A DNA stretch of 64,000 bases from Rhabditophanes sp. KR3021 (lineage: Eukaryota > Nematoda > Chromadorea > Rhabditida > Alloionematidae). Positions 38,604-51,213 of the stretch are shown piece by piece. The stretch lies in assembly GCA_963281155.1 (NCBI GenBank), contig CAUJLY010000006.1, forward strand, positions 9,672,001-9,736,000, read 5' to 3'. The position numbers and the translations under genes were made by a program. Position 1 is the first letter of the stretch, and each line of letters starts with the position of its first letter. A model generated the notes under the pieces. The model was not told the DNA's origin. It made no database searches and was given only the letters and a program-made list of their open reading frames with translations.

Positions 38604-38787
38604 AATTATTTGTGTCCACCTATCCCAACGAAAAATACGTCTCCACAAAATTTGTAGAATAAAATAGAATATTAGCAAATCCGAAAATAAAGAAAATGAC
38701 TGACTCTACTGTCAGGTGCCATTTAAAAGCGGCTTAAGTATTTAGGCAAAAAGGAAAACCTGCAACACAAATGATATTTTAATCAAA

Positions 38788-38970
38788 CTAAGAGAGATAT
38801 TCGGCAAATAAAGTAAATCTTAAGAAGCCCATCATCAAAAATCCGCCTACTTTGTTGGCACACACTACATAATACCGAATCCGGTAGAAGTTGTTACATA
38901 CTGTCGGGTAGGACACAGTTATTAAAAAGAGATTTATTAGTATAAAAAGAAAGAGTAATTTATGAGGCAA
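38788..38970 (-). CDS. Candidate small secreted peptide
   Basis: A 60-codon frame. The first 20 residues (MPHKLLFLFILINLFLITVS) look like a signal peptide and are followed by YPTVCNNFYRIRYYVVCANK, a possible Cys-bridged peptide. No family match; no dibasic site is clear. A TATATA lies about 35 bp upstream of the ATG on this strand. In DNA this AT-rich a hydrophobic 60-codon frame can arise by chance. Confidence 0.25.
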   Translation of the reverse strand: MPHKLLFLFILINLFLITVSYPTVCNNFYRIRYYVVCANKVGGFLMMGFLRFTLFAEYLS

Positions 38971-39699
38971 TTTAAATATGGACGAAGGTATATATTTTCA
39001 ATTAATGATAAGATTATTTAAAAGTAATAATATGGGGTTTTGTTGAATTTGATTGTGAATTCAGGATAAGAAATTGTTTTTTAAGTGTTAGCAATTGTAT
39101 GTACTTTTGGTTATCAAATTTCTCCTGTTTCACTGAAATACTTGAGTAAAAATATGTTTATGAAGTTTGACGCTTAAAGCCGAGAATTTAAAATAATTAG
39201 CCCGAGATTGGTATTATAAAATGGATATCAGAGTAAAATCATTGCTAGTAATGAAAATGAGGTTGTTTAAAAGGAAATAAAAACAGTAAAATACCGTAGA
39301 AATAGTTATCATTATATTTTTTGCAGATATTTTATGGGTAAGAAACAAAATTGATCAACTGAAAATAATAACCGCATGCGTAGATGAAACATATTCTGCA
39401 TAAGTGTAAGGTAACGAAAATCAATTGACATTAAGAAAAATTACCTTAAGCAAATATGTGTTGTATTTAGAATTTGTTCAAAGTTAAAGAAACTCGTGAA
39501 TAATATCACGTCCAAATTAGTATAGAGATTAAATAAAAAGTTATATTGTATGTATCATCTGACTTTATACTTGCCACGTTTTTGGCAAAAAACTTATTAA
39601 CTTTATTATCATTAAGTTGAAAAGACATACAATGATAATAGTTGTATAAATAATTTTTAAACTCCGTATATAATAATACAATGATACACATAATATATG

Positions 39700-39960
39700 A
39701 TACTGGGGAACGAGTAAAAGGTCCAATTGGTTGAGAGATATTTTTGACTTCAGCATAGTAGCAGGCCTAAGCACCAGTTGCAATCCCAGTGTATTAACGG
39801 CTTGTGTCCTAATTCTTTTGGGCTTAATCCTTGATCTTGAATTGTAGGCAACATTTACTGGTTTTGACCATTGGAGCCACGATATTGAGGACACTTGAAC
39901 CTATCACAGATATGCTGCTTTTTAGATCTTTAGCATTTGGAAATGTCAAACTCTCCCTAG
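39700..39960. repeat. GC-richer patch, possible transposable element remnant
   Basis: About 260 bp with visibly higher G+C than the flanking sequence, no open frame of note and sharp boundaries. The minus strand carries GGTTCAAGTGTCC, reminiscent of a pol III B box. It could be a SINE or retroelement fragment; no target-site duplication was confirmed. Confidence 0.35.
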
Positions 39961-40506
39961 CTTGCACTAGAAATGAGACAACTACCTCTTGACTAACGGT
40001 CGGTATAAATAATATATAGAAACCAAAATAAAATTTTTATTGAAAGCTTCCATTAGTTGAACAATCTCATCATCATTATTAAACAATTTTCTCATTTCAT
40101 TCATAATTTCTAAAGGATGCTTATAATTATGAAACACGGCAAAATAAATTCATCATATATGTGAGGAAAGTTGTTTAGTTGAAATGACGACTTCTATCGT
40201 AAATTACAATTATCTTAAATTCTCAGAAAGAGCCACCAAAGCAATTATCGTTATACCCTGACTTTTATGTACACATAACCTTTGCTGGTTTTGAATTTAC
40301 TGAATTTCAAACAGACTTGTTGTCGAAATTTATTTTTAATTATTATTATAATAAATTCATCGGAAACAGTGGTAAAACGTCTTTCTACTTATTACATAAA
40401 TTATATGTCTTGTTGAATGAAACAAAAAGACATATTGCCCAATAGGTATCTCCAAAATATGCATTTGAATGGTACATGACATATGTTGTTTACACATATT
40501 ATGAAA

Positions 40507-40565
40507 CAACACTTATAAGTGTTGAGAGTATATGAATGATGTCAATTCAAAACAAGGTATAAATA
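40507..40565 (+). promoter_or_regulatory. 18-bp perfect palindrome followed by TATAAATA
   Basis: CAACACTTATAAGTGTTG (40507-40524) is its own reverse complement. TATAAATA starts at 40558. CACTTA/TAAGTG half-sites resemble NK-2-class homeodomain sites. No gene starts immediately downstream; the next is the PACRG gene about 730 bp away. Confidence 0.4.
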
Positions 40566-41295
40566 TATTTTGAATTTTTGAGAGAGTGTTGATAAGTTTT
40601 AATTAAAGCGTCGTGGTCTTTGACTGGGAGTTCTGAAGAAAATGCATAGCTGCCATAACAACTGATTACATCTTAAAGTTTGTGTTGTTTTGGTTGTAGA
40701 ATATACTTTTCATTATAAAATTGTTGAATGAATAGATGAATATTTTGATAAGTATGATTGTCTAATTAAAATAAGCTGAAATCAATTTTTAACTTTCAAG
40801 ATATTAAATTTATCCTGCATTCTGAATAAAAATAATAATATTCATTTAAAATGATTGCAATGTTTGTTCACTAGCATTTGATTGAGAAATATTAAAATGT
40901 AACAAATTCTATCAAACAACTTGAGATTAAATCATGTTAAAAATAATTTAATGCATACCAATTCTTCAAAAACCACACATACCGATTTATTACGTTTTAG
41001 ATGATTTGGCCATAAGTAATAAACCATGTCTATGAAATGCTTACAATATCCTTACAACCATAAACTAACCACACACTTAACAACATCAAAGAAATTTACT
41101 GCCAAAAGGTTAATACCAACTATTATTAAGATCGTTCACATCAATGACTTGTTCATCGACTAAGTAATAATTTCTAAGCGAATGACCCTCAAACCCCAAA
41201 CTAACACACATATTCACAAGCTTAGCATACTCTTTTTAGTATATTTTTAAGTACCTTTTATTTGCCAAATTATTTTATATACCCTATACAAGGAT

Positions 41296-42271
41296 ATGTC
41301 TGCTCATAATATCAAAAAAGTGATTCATTCTAAAGATTACATCACACAAAATAAACGTGACCAAATTATGTATGAAAAACATAGGCCCATGATCAAGTTG
41401 GTACCAGCATTTTCTGTGGCCTCAACACAAAAGAATACAGAGGTCTTTGCTTTGTCCAAAAAGTATGATTATTGCACTAAGGTTGCATTTTTTAAAAATT
41501 CTAATCACCTTAAGGTAGATGATATCACCAAAAATATGGTTATCCGTTTTAAAGAAGCTTATCAAAGTAGAGAATTACCGTTGGTGCCTGTGGATGGTAT
41601 CAGAAAGAAAACTATTTCATGGAATGTTGACGTAAACAGACTTGATATGTTGTCATTAAGAGACTTAATTCAGAAGTGCGTTTGGGGCTTTCCGTGTAAT
41701 GAAATGGTAAGTCGGCAAGATTTTATTGTTTGTTTGTTAATTTATTTTATTGTGTGATGGTAGTTGATAAATCAGATTAGTCGAAATCGAAGCGCATTAT
41801 TATTTGTTTGTAGTTTGTAATTGTTGATTTTTTAAACTGCATTGAGTTGATATCTTTTAGTTGTATGAAGCTATTGCCTTAGAAGCTTTTGATTCTTTGC
41901 TATCTGTTAGTGGAACTTCACATATAATACCTCAAATGCTGTCTGAAATTGTTCAAAGTTGTCGCAAGGCATTAGACTACGGAAATGACATTAAGAAAGT
42001 TAAGATATTAGAAATAGTACAAAAGATCGTTCAAATACCACATGTTGGTTTCGCATTGATCCCTTATTATAAGCAACTACTGCCTCCTTTGAGAAAACCT
42101 TATTCGAGAATTGCATTTTCTATGAATCAGTCCAGCAACCATTTATCCTACAAATTGACTCATTCCATCCACACGACCTTGGTTGTTTTAGAAGAAACAG
42201 GAGGCCAAAATAGTCTTATCAATATCAAATATATAATTCCTCACTATCAATCAACAAAGCAATTCGTTTAA
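41296..42271 (+). CDS. Parkin co-regulated gene (PACRG) family protein
   Basis: Exons 41296-41706 and 41861-42271 (154-nt intron) give 273 residues. PACRG is an armadillo-like protein of the inner junction of doublet microtubules in cilia and flagella. Family blocks are visible: KKTISWNVDVNRLDMLSLRD (compare the 'I.W.VEIEKLDY..YL' block), then helices with IIPQMLSEIVQSCRKALDYG, VKILEIVQKIV, VGFALIPYYKQLLPPL and finally TGGQNSLINIKYIIPHYQS, which closely parallels the PACRG end. Overall divergence is high, so PACRG versus PACRGL is not settled. In a nematode a role in sensory cilia would be expected. Confidence 0.88.
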
Positions 42272-44659
42272 TATTAAAAAAATGAGTTAAAATCAATCGC
42301 ACCGACTTTTAATTGTTCTTTATTGTTCCTTTTTAATGGTAGTTATTTTGAATGGAAAAAAATTCTCAAAAGCTGTGCATATATTATTAACTATTCCAAC
42401 TCGATTCAATAAATTGTTCAATACAAAGACATATTCCTTTTGGTAGATGATGGGCGAGCTCAATATGAACCAATTTGACACAAATTCACATTCTTTTATA
42501 ATAATTATATACTTATTCCCTAACTTCAATCAAACTATATTTTTGAATGTATCATATTAAACAGTTTAAGCTAATAGTACCTTTTAACTAGAAACAAATG
42601 GCTCATCATATCTAAACATTTTTTTAGTAAATATAAAACTAATAATTCATTGTTTATGTTAAATCGCAATATATGCTTAAGAGTATTTACTAATTTTGAT
42701 CTTATTTAAACAAATAGTTATAAACCAATTAAATATAATACATAAATTGAATCAACTACCACACATTTTAATTTATAAATAAAATTTAAGTTCTTCGTTT
42801 TAACATAGTTATACGCACACATACATATGCGTTTATTTACATACAAATAAACATTTAGTGCCCAAATATAATGGTTTACTTTTGAATGAACAAGATTTAT
42901 GTATATTACAGTGATCATCATTCTTCATTTTATATATTGATGAGTGAAACTATTAGTAAACAATTTGTCTCATACGCCGCAATCATATTGCCATCTCTTT
43001 CAACTGCATTGAATAAATCTGATTGCTAAGGTTAAACACAGTTCATTTGAAATCATATACCTTTTAAAAGCGACAGATTTGGGTGTTGTAGATTTAACTA
43101 TGTGCGTATGTACAATACAAGTTCATTCTATTCTTCATTCAATGAACAGCTATCTGAGTACCCAGCTGCCACCAAAATGTATATACTCAGTCCCTTCAGA
43201 AACTGCTTTCTCTTTTCATTCAATCCGAAAGTATAGCCTAACTGATCACGACTTGAATAAACATTTTTTCAGTATATAACTTTCCCTATCTAGGCTCATT
43301 AGTTTATCCTGACATCAAGGTTCTCCAAAGCATTTGTTTAGTAGTGAAGCTCATACCAAATAAATTAAAATTCCCTACCTGACCCAATTTGTTTGATCAA
43401 TTCTTTTTTGAGTATTATAATTTATTTATACGATCATATTAAGTCGCGTATATTTATAAATTCAATTCTTTGTGTATTAAATAAAAAAGAAGACAATGTC
43501 ACTTATTTTTGTTGGTATTTATACATATATTCAAATTGCCTACCTCTTTAAATTCAATTTTTGTAATGTTCTAGAGAAGATTAACAAATAACTGATTAAT
43601 ATCGCGCCCCTTTCCTCTACTTCTCGATCACTCACAAACTTTTATTTAACATGGTATTTGTTTCATGTCTTGTCAACCTAAAAATGTATAATGGGAATAA
43701 ATTTTATTGCATACATATCCACAATCTCTTTAACTGAAAGGACACCTATTTGGCGAAATGTGCACCCTTCATACCTAAATCTATTTTTTCCTCATTCAAA
43801 AGATGTCCTTTAAATAACTTTAAACCAAATTCTATTTTCCAAAAGAACAAAGTTCTTTTTTCACAACAAGACTATTCTTTAATTATTACCTATCTAATTT
43901 TTATACACATCATCTTTTTGATTCTCTCCTCCACACACCAAAAATACCACATAGAAATATTATAATAATATTGTTGATATCATACATTTAACATTAAAAT
44001 CACAAATTCCCCATCTCTCCCTACCAAGCCCTTTTTGTCTTAATCATCGAAGCGTCCATGAAAAAACACATTCGAATGATTTTAAATATAAAGACCATTT
44101 GGTTCAATTTCAATTAATCATAAAAATCTCTAAATTACGAATTTCTTTTGCTAAATACATACTTTGGCCTAATCAAATGTAGATAATATGTATATATTAT
44201 TAATTATGATGATATCTTTTTTGGGTTGTCTCTAGTTACTGATCAGCTATAACAGTATCAAGTTAAACTTTTTATCTAAACTAAGATTTGCTCATTGATA
44301 TAACTTTCACGTTTTAACTAGACTAATCTACAAAAAATATGTATCTTTGTGTCTAATGTTTTTGAATGCTTTAGAGAAAAAAAAGAAAATTAAATCGTTT
44401 TGTTATTGCTTGAATATGTTTTTATTGCGCTTGCTCTTTCCTATATTATTTAATCAATATGAAGACTTTTTTTTTGTAAAAATTGTCCTTTTTTCATGAA
44501 TAATAATATACTTATTATATGACTTCTTTTTAGTATTAACTTTTTTTGACTGGGTTTGATTTGGAGACAAACAATTTGATTATTCCATCAAAACACTCTG
44601 GATACAACTACTTCCAATATTCTAACAAAAAATAAACTACTACTTTATTTTTCGCCACC
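42272..44659. other. AT-rich non-coding region
   Basis: Nothing convincing on either strand. Pyrimidine-rich stretches (43540-44060) lie upstream of the bZIP gene. Confidence 0.5.
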
Positions 44660-45846
44660 ATGATGTTTAACTTTAACGATGATGAGAATATTTTGGGAAG
44701 TAGTCGTTTTGCTTGCGATGCCTTTGATGATCAATTTCTTGAAACATCGTTGAACGACTTGGATGGCAATCTTTACAACAGTAATACATCGCCAGGCAGT
44801 GCATTTAATGATGATTGTTACACTCCCGACTCATTAAACAATTCACTCGATATAGATTTATTTGCTGATTACAACAACACCGGACCTATCTTATTTGGAA
44901 GTAGTGAATCAAGTCCATCTGATTTAACGTGTTCCTACTCATCGCCTCTTAATTTAGACCTCATGCCAATTACTCCTCCTGATGAAGAGGGCGAGGAATT
45001 GTTTGTTATTAAAAGAGAAGTAGGAACTTATTGTGAAGACAATTTAAAAGGTACCAAGAGAAAGTGGGATACCATACAAAGCAGGCACAAGAAAATTTCT
45101 TCACAGGTAAGTGGGCCGTCTTTTTGACCAATTGACACTTCATAAAACAACTTTTTCATTATTACCTTCTTGTCTTTTCAATAGAATATCTATTTTTTGG
45201 TCATTTATTAACCTATTCTTTAGAAGATCAAATATACCATCAAATAAATACGCATACAAATACATCAAAAAGTATGTTAATCAAAAGGTTAAATTCATTA
45301 CCTCTTTTGATAATCATCTACATATTCCAATGGTTGTTATCTCTTGCAATCAGTTTCTAGTAAATTAATATTAGTGTCAATTGGGTGTATATTTAGGTGT
45401 GTATGTGCATTCATACAAAAATAAATACAAATAATATCTATTATTTGACCATTCTAAATGTTATCTCTTTTCAGGGCAATGCATTTGAGCAGCTTAATTT
45501 AACTCAAGAAGAAATGTGTGTGTATGATCAAGAGGGATACATGATTCCGGTGCGATTGCCTTTGACCAAAGAAGAGGAGTCTCAATTGAAAAAAGTTCGT
45601 CGCAAAATCAAGAATAAATTGTCAGCAAAAGCTTCCAGAAACAAGAAAAAACTTGAGATGGAAAGGTTGCGCCTTGCTTTGAAGCAAAAGAATAAAATGT
45701 TAAATGGTTTGATTAATTGTGTCAACAACAACCTTCACCAACGGACTCCTTTCTGTGCTTGTTGCAAAAAGATGTTAACTGCAGGCAAAGCTCCCTTCGA
45801 CCACATTGATGACGATGAACAAGTTTCGGAAGATGAAGGGTACTAA
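44660..45846 (+). CDS. CREB3/CREBH-type bZIP factor without membrane anchor
   Basis: Exons 44660-45106 and 45475-45846 (368-nt intron) give 272 residues. The start is strong: GCCACC immediately precedes ATGATG. Residues 1-150 are acidic and Ser/Asn-rich with PITPPDEEG and LFVIKREVG, an activation region. The conserved CREB3 lead-in [20 protein letters not shown] precedes the basic region [16 protein letters not shown] (about 187-209). The zipper is short, with heptads M-L-L-V (about 212-233). CREB3 factors are normally ER-anchored and released by proteolysis; here the protein ends about 40 residues later with FCACCKKML and an acidic tail and has no transmembrane helix. Likely constitutively nuclear, or an isoform lacking the anchor. 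AATAAA at 45924. Confidence 0.88.
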
Positions 45847-48075
45847 TTAGCATATGTTCAAGAGAATTTTTTGTTTGTGTGGTTTGAGAAAGAGATACAA
45901 AGGATTTGTTGACACATAATAACAATAAATTATTAATAATTTAAATTTTTATTAAAAGCAATAAATTTTATATATTTTCACCAATTATTGTCCATTCATT
46001 TGCTTGTTTTGGGAGTACCCGAAAAGGGTTGTTATTTATTTTATACGTTTCTTGATAAATGTATAATTGTTTGTTATCATAGCTAGTTTGTGTTTTATAA
46101 ACACAAATTTGATCTGTATCATTGGTTGCGTCTAATTAGTTCAGCATAAATAATTATTAATTGTTTTTTGCTAATGGATTAATAGTTTATGTGTTCCAAT
46201 TTGATCTTCAATTTACCACCCAACCGGCCATTGTTATGTGCAGATGAAATGCATAACAAATCCCAACTCGTTTCTAAATCTCATTTTGCCAATTTTGTTA
46301 CAATTGGACACAACATCCAAAGTCGTCTCAAACATACATATTTTGAAAAAGCTCTAAAAGTATCTTCATGAATAAAAAAAGTGTGTATTGTAAACAATTT
46401 ATCCTTCTTTAATTGAAAGTTTATGTGAGTATTAAACATGGATAGAGGTTATGTCTTTAAATAGAATATATTTTCTCTTTTTATAAAAGCAAATTAACTT
46501 TACTTTGAAGAGATAGTATGAGAATGTCGTGGATTTTATAAATAGATAGAATAGTGATAGTTTATCCTCAACTTCTTATTAAGATTGATAGTTTGATGGA
46601 GATGAGGAATGAATTTTATTGGTTTGTGCCTATTTATAAGTGCTTTATTTACAAAGTTAATTTGTTAGTGGTAACTTTCGTACATCGGTTATATAAAGCT
46701 GGAGTTAATGGGTCTCTCATTTTTGATTTCCCAGTGTCCTTTCTCTTTTAGGCCTTTGTTGAGTATTGGTGTTTGTTGGTGCATTAACAAAAGTAAGAGT
46801 TGACAAGCCTGAAACGTTAAATGAATCTACTACTTGACTCCTACTTTTTTAACAGTTATTGAGGGCAACTATTTTTGTCAAATATTGTTTTTGCTGCATG
46901 GATATATGCATGGTATCAATGCTATACTAGGAAGAATTTTAAAAAAGTTATGCGTCAGTTAACTTTCCTCAAAAAGCTATCAAAAATTGCTAGTATAGAA
47001 GAATGGTTAATACGTTAGCAAATTGTCCGAAGGGGATTATTCAATGTGGAAGTAAAAAGTTTTTTCTAGTTGGATTCGGTTTTTGGGTGCACTATATTTA
47101 TATATATGTTTATGTATGTTAAGTAGTATAAACACGGCATATCATTTTAGATACATGTATTCATATAAATATATTCCGTTGAAATTAAGTGTATTTTTAG
47201 GCAAAACACTGTCACATAACTTCAAAATATAAACAATTATCAAACAGTGGTAGTATTAAGTGGTCGGTGGCAATATAAAGCTTCCCGGTATTGTTTCTTA
47301 TTTTCTTGGATACGGCAATTGAGCTATTAGTATTACCATGTTGTTCACTATTGGTAATAGACACGTTCATCTTAAGTATGACAATGGATAGAGGTTTGTT
47401 TTTTGGAAAATTTAAAAAAGTTGGTGAAAGCTATATAATAAACTTTTTGTATCCAGAAAGCGATTTATAGTCAAAGCTTTCATTCATCTCATTTGACACA
47501 AAAAAATATCTACTTACATCTATTTTTCTTTCATCTTCTTCTCACCCTTATTATTAACTAGGTCTATTTGTTAACAAGCTTACTAAAACCCTCCTTTCTT
47601 ATTTTTCTATTGTCGTCGAATGGATGCTCAATGTTTTAAAATAAATCGCCAAAAAGATTGAAATAAATAAGAAGCGGGTGTAACAGTGCATTTGTAGGAA
47701 CCTCTTTTATCTTCCTTGCGTCATTTGCTTCATTGTCCTTTTGCGAAGAGAAACATTTATGGGTTTGGTTGTTGAAAAATAAATACTCATTGTCCTGTAT
47801 CATTTGATACACCATTATTCATCTAACTGTTATACATATGTAAACAATTACATCTATCTCCATCTTCTTAATATCCTTTTTTATTTTTGCTAACTAATTT
47901 ATATGATATAAAGGCAAGATATGTATCTCCGTTTGTTGAGCATCCAAATTGCCATTTTCGTATGCGTGCTTGTCAAATTATTAATTCAAGTACTCCATTT
48001 TGAATAAATTAATTTTTTAATCCCTAATTATTTATTCTAGATTCAACCTACACACTATTTGACTTCTATTTAGAG
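45847..48075. other. AT-rich non-coding region
   Basis: Contains the bZIP poly(A) signal (45924) and no supported gene. Confidence 0.5.
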
Positions 48076-48704
48076 ATGGAAACTGCAGAAGAAAAAGAAA
48101 CGAAGAATATATTTATTTTAGGAGTTGGGGTTTTATGTTTGTGGATAATAGTTATCTTCATTTGTGCTTCGCCTCAGGTAAGCACATTATATTACACATT
48201 TGACATATTTTCGATAATGTATATGCTAATGATCGTTGAGAGCGTACCGAGACAACCTCATTACTTTTTTTAACTTTCAGCTACTTAAAAAGTGCCAATC
48301 AAAAAAGTGGTGTTGTTGTAGTAATTTGAAAGAGACTACCAATCACGAGGAAAAAATCAAAGCAGCTCAGGAACGGGTTCGGTCTGCCAGTAAATCATTT
48401 TTATCACACCAAATCGCTGGATTCCCATCCGCAATACTTCTACAGCAAGTCATGGGCAACACAGCAGGAATTTATAGTGATGTAATTGTTGAGGTATGTT
48501 GAAACATCAACAACAACTTATCCCTTGTCTAGACCAAAAAAGTACAATAATCTATTTGTTCAGCAAAAAACCTTTACCGAAACCCAACAACACATCAAAT
48601 AACAAACTTTTTCTTTATTTTAGGAAAATAAAAGCACTTGTGAAGATGATTACGAGACATCATTCAAGTTAGACCTTGAAAGTGGATTCCCTTTAATAGG
48701 CTAA
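48076..48704 (+). CDS. Small single-pass membrane protein, unknown function
   Basis: Exons 48076-48177, 48281-48493 and 48624-48704, all joined in phase 0, give 131 residues. One membrane helix (NIFILGVGVLCLWIIVIFICAS) near the N-terminus is followed by a Lys/Cys cluster (KKCQSKKWCCCSNLK), a likely palmitoylation site beside the membrane. A charged helix (EEKIKAAQERVRSASKSFL) and an acidic end (CEDDYETSF, LESGFPLIG) follow. The ATG comes two bases after TTCTATTTAG, an acceptor suited to trans-splicing. Family not recognised; clean splicing and composition argue it is real. Confidence 0.7.
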
Positions 48705-49097
48705 ATTTCTTCAACAACACACATCTTTCAATATCGTCCTTCACAAAACATAATCCTTCTCGAATGGTCTAAATAGAAATTGCGGGTGTCTCTTTAATTA
48801 AATTAATTTGAATTATATAAATACTATATTCTAATATCCCAAAAACACAATCTTATTAACTATGTTACAATACATTTTCGTTCAATTTTGACTTTATTAA
48901 ATAATAAAAGATTGAACACCAACATAAGTGTCTTTTATACTAAAATGATTAAATATAGTGGAAGAGGGCATTAAAAAATCAAGACAATATTATTATTTCC
49001 ATAATGAAGTTATTTGAAGTGTGTTAAAGTGGATTGAATTAAAGTAAACTGATAACAACTATCAATTTAGTGAAGTATTTTATTGTGATGGAAGAAA
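48705..49097. other. Convergent spacer
   Basis: AT-rich spacer between the 3' ends of the small membrane protein and glutamate-cysteine ligase genes; an AATAAT/AAATAATAAA run near 48898-48906 may serve as a poly(A) signal. Confidence 0.45.
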
Positions 49098-51213
49098 TTA
49101 ATGGTTTTTTCTAAGGGCTTTTTGCATGACTAAACTTTCTTCGAATTTACGAACAGCTTGAGGAATAAGATGGTCTGTTTTGGAACGGTAGCAGCCAAGG
49201 AGTTTCTCGCAATGTTCAGTTCCTTTGGAGATGTTATCCATCTGAAAATTAATTGAGAATATTATTAAATTAATTATCTTTTGCGTACCTTTGTCAACAT
49301 GTCGTAGATAACTGATTCTGGAACAACTGAATCGTGTTTGTAATCCTTGTGGTTATCAACAAATTCTCTAATCCAATGAGCTTGAGTTTGAATTTCTCCA
49401 GAAGCTCTCTTTTGAATAAAACTCAAATATTGAGAAATGGTACATCTAGTGTCCACGTCGATGTCGGCTCCATCCAAAAATTGTCTCAACAAAGGAACAA
49501 GTCCGGTAAATTCCTTTCCATCTCCATTGATAATCTCATTAATTGTCATTTCGCCAAAAGCCTTTTCCTTCTCTTCTGCACTACAATTGGTGGCTTTTCC
49601 ATCACAGGAAAACAACTTTTTGCGGAAATAAAACTTTTGGTTAAGAACAGCATCACGGTGTTGCGCCTTTTCCATATTTTCTGTTACTTTAGAACATGGG
49701 ACTAGGAAATTGAGACGATATGAGATGACAACTCTGAAAACAAATATAATTATTGCAAATATACAATGTTATCATGTCAAAAAGATTAAATTTTGTTTTT
49801 GACTTTTCAAAAAACAAACAATACCCTCAAAGAAACATACCTTGTTAGTAGGACAACAAAACAGCAGTAGGCGGCATTCTCAAAGTCAGTGAGTTGAACT
49901 TCGGTTGGACGGAACTCGACTCTCCATCCAATTTCAAGTGCATCAGGTGGGGGTGGTTTGAAACGCATATTCATCCAATTAGAACTTTGAATTGTTTCGA
50001 AATGCTCCGTTGACTTCTCGTCATCTTGTTCAATTCTTTCCTTAAATACTTGTAAGGGGTCTCTGACAAACATATGTGCAATGTGTTTGGATAAATTCTC
50101 ATCTATGTCTCCTTCCCGCAGTTGGGCATAAATTTTTTCATCGTAACAGAGGGGGATGTCATTGTAGTTTTTGGAGGTGTTGTCGATGTAGCAGTCCGTT
50201 GAATCGTATCTGCTCTTGTCAAGGACAAAACGATTTGGAGTTACCAAAGGTGTAAGACCACGTTCTTCGTATGTTCTATCATCGACAGAAGAAGAAATAA
50301 TATTCCATCTTGAATCAACATCAGCCAAATATCCCCTAAAAATAGGAGTCGAGGCAGACAAAGCCAAGAGAATAGGAGTGATTGGGGTCAATTGATCATA
50401 CAAAAAACGAGCTTCGTCGATGTTGCAAGCTTGGAAAGTCACTTGTAAACAACAACATCCCATTCCGAAGCCCATGTGATCCATATAGATGAAATCCTCC
50501 TTGACATGTGCGTTCGCATCTTCGTCATCTTCAATAGGAAGAACTTCTTTCCAGGGAGAGGGAGTATTTTTGTCTTTGAACACTGGTACTTGAATGTTGA
50601 CTTTTTCTCCACGTCTGCTGCGGATGTTTCGGACAAGGTTTTTGAAACGAGGATGGCCAGAGTAGATTACTTCGTCAGGGAAGAAAATACTACGGCCGGC
50701 TGCGTCTACATCTTTGTAGGAAACTTCAGTCTTTGGGAAGGTAAAGTCTCTCGCTCCAATCATTGGGTAACTTATTGACAAGATTGATTCATCCGGCTTA
50801 AGCATCTTAGTGACCTCGGATCTTCTGTAAAGCATGTTGTACTCTACGACATTGAAGCAAGCCAGTAAACCACCATATGGTACTCCTGGAGTGCCTTCAA
50901 TCATGTACCCGGCAAACTCAGGTCTCCAGAGGAATTTATTCTCAGTCCCCACAACAGCATTCACTTCCTCCTGAGCTTGGAGTCTTTTGAGTAATTCATC
51001 GGCTCTCAAACTAAGTTGGACACGCTTCTTTTCATGATCGAACTTCACAATCGTGTACTCGATTTCGTCCCCCCATTTCAGTTGATCTCCTTGCCTGTCC
51101 TTGAGACGTTTGTAAAGAGCTATGAATTGAGCGATACCGTGCTTCTTGATATATTCCAAGTGGGGGACAGTTTCATCATAAGAAAGTGGAGTTCCAAGAG
51201 TTAGCAAACCCAT
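49098..51213 (-). CDS. gcs-1: Glutamate-cysteine ligase catalytic subunit
   Basis: Exons 51213-49841, 49733-49289 and 49241-49098 on the minus strand give 653 residues, the size of animal GCLC. It joins glutamate and cysteine (ATP-dependent), the rate-limiting step of glutathione synthesis in the cytosol. Features match the family from the first residues: [28 protein letters not shown] (metal-binding acidic residues), [13 protein letters not shown] with [44 protein letters not shown] and [20 protein letters not shown]. Nothing is missing. TTATAG lies 8 bases before the ATG. In nematodes this gene is a SKN-1/Nrf stress target; I did not establish SKN-1 sites here. Confidence 0.96.

Larger units (their letters stand above)
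38604..41295. other. Intergenic region with three points of interest
   Basis: AT-rich. It contains a minus-strand candidate for a small secreted peptide (38788-38970), a GC-richer patch at 39700-39960 unlike its surroundings, and an 18-bp palindrome plus TATAAATA near 40507-40565. Each is listed separately. Confidence 0.5.

Noticed and set aside
45111..45368. 85-codon frame overlapping the end of bZIP exon 1
   Set aside because: It lies inside the 368-nt intron and starts within the donor region; the GTAAGT...TTTTCAG intron explains it.
49334..49705. 123-codon plus-strand frame
   Set aside because: Antisense to exon 2 of glutamate-cysteine ligase, whose protein match is unambiguous.
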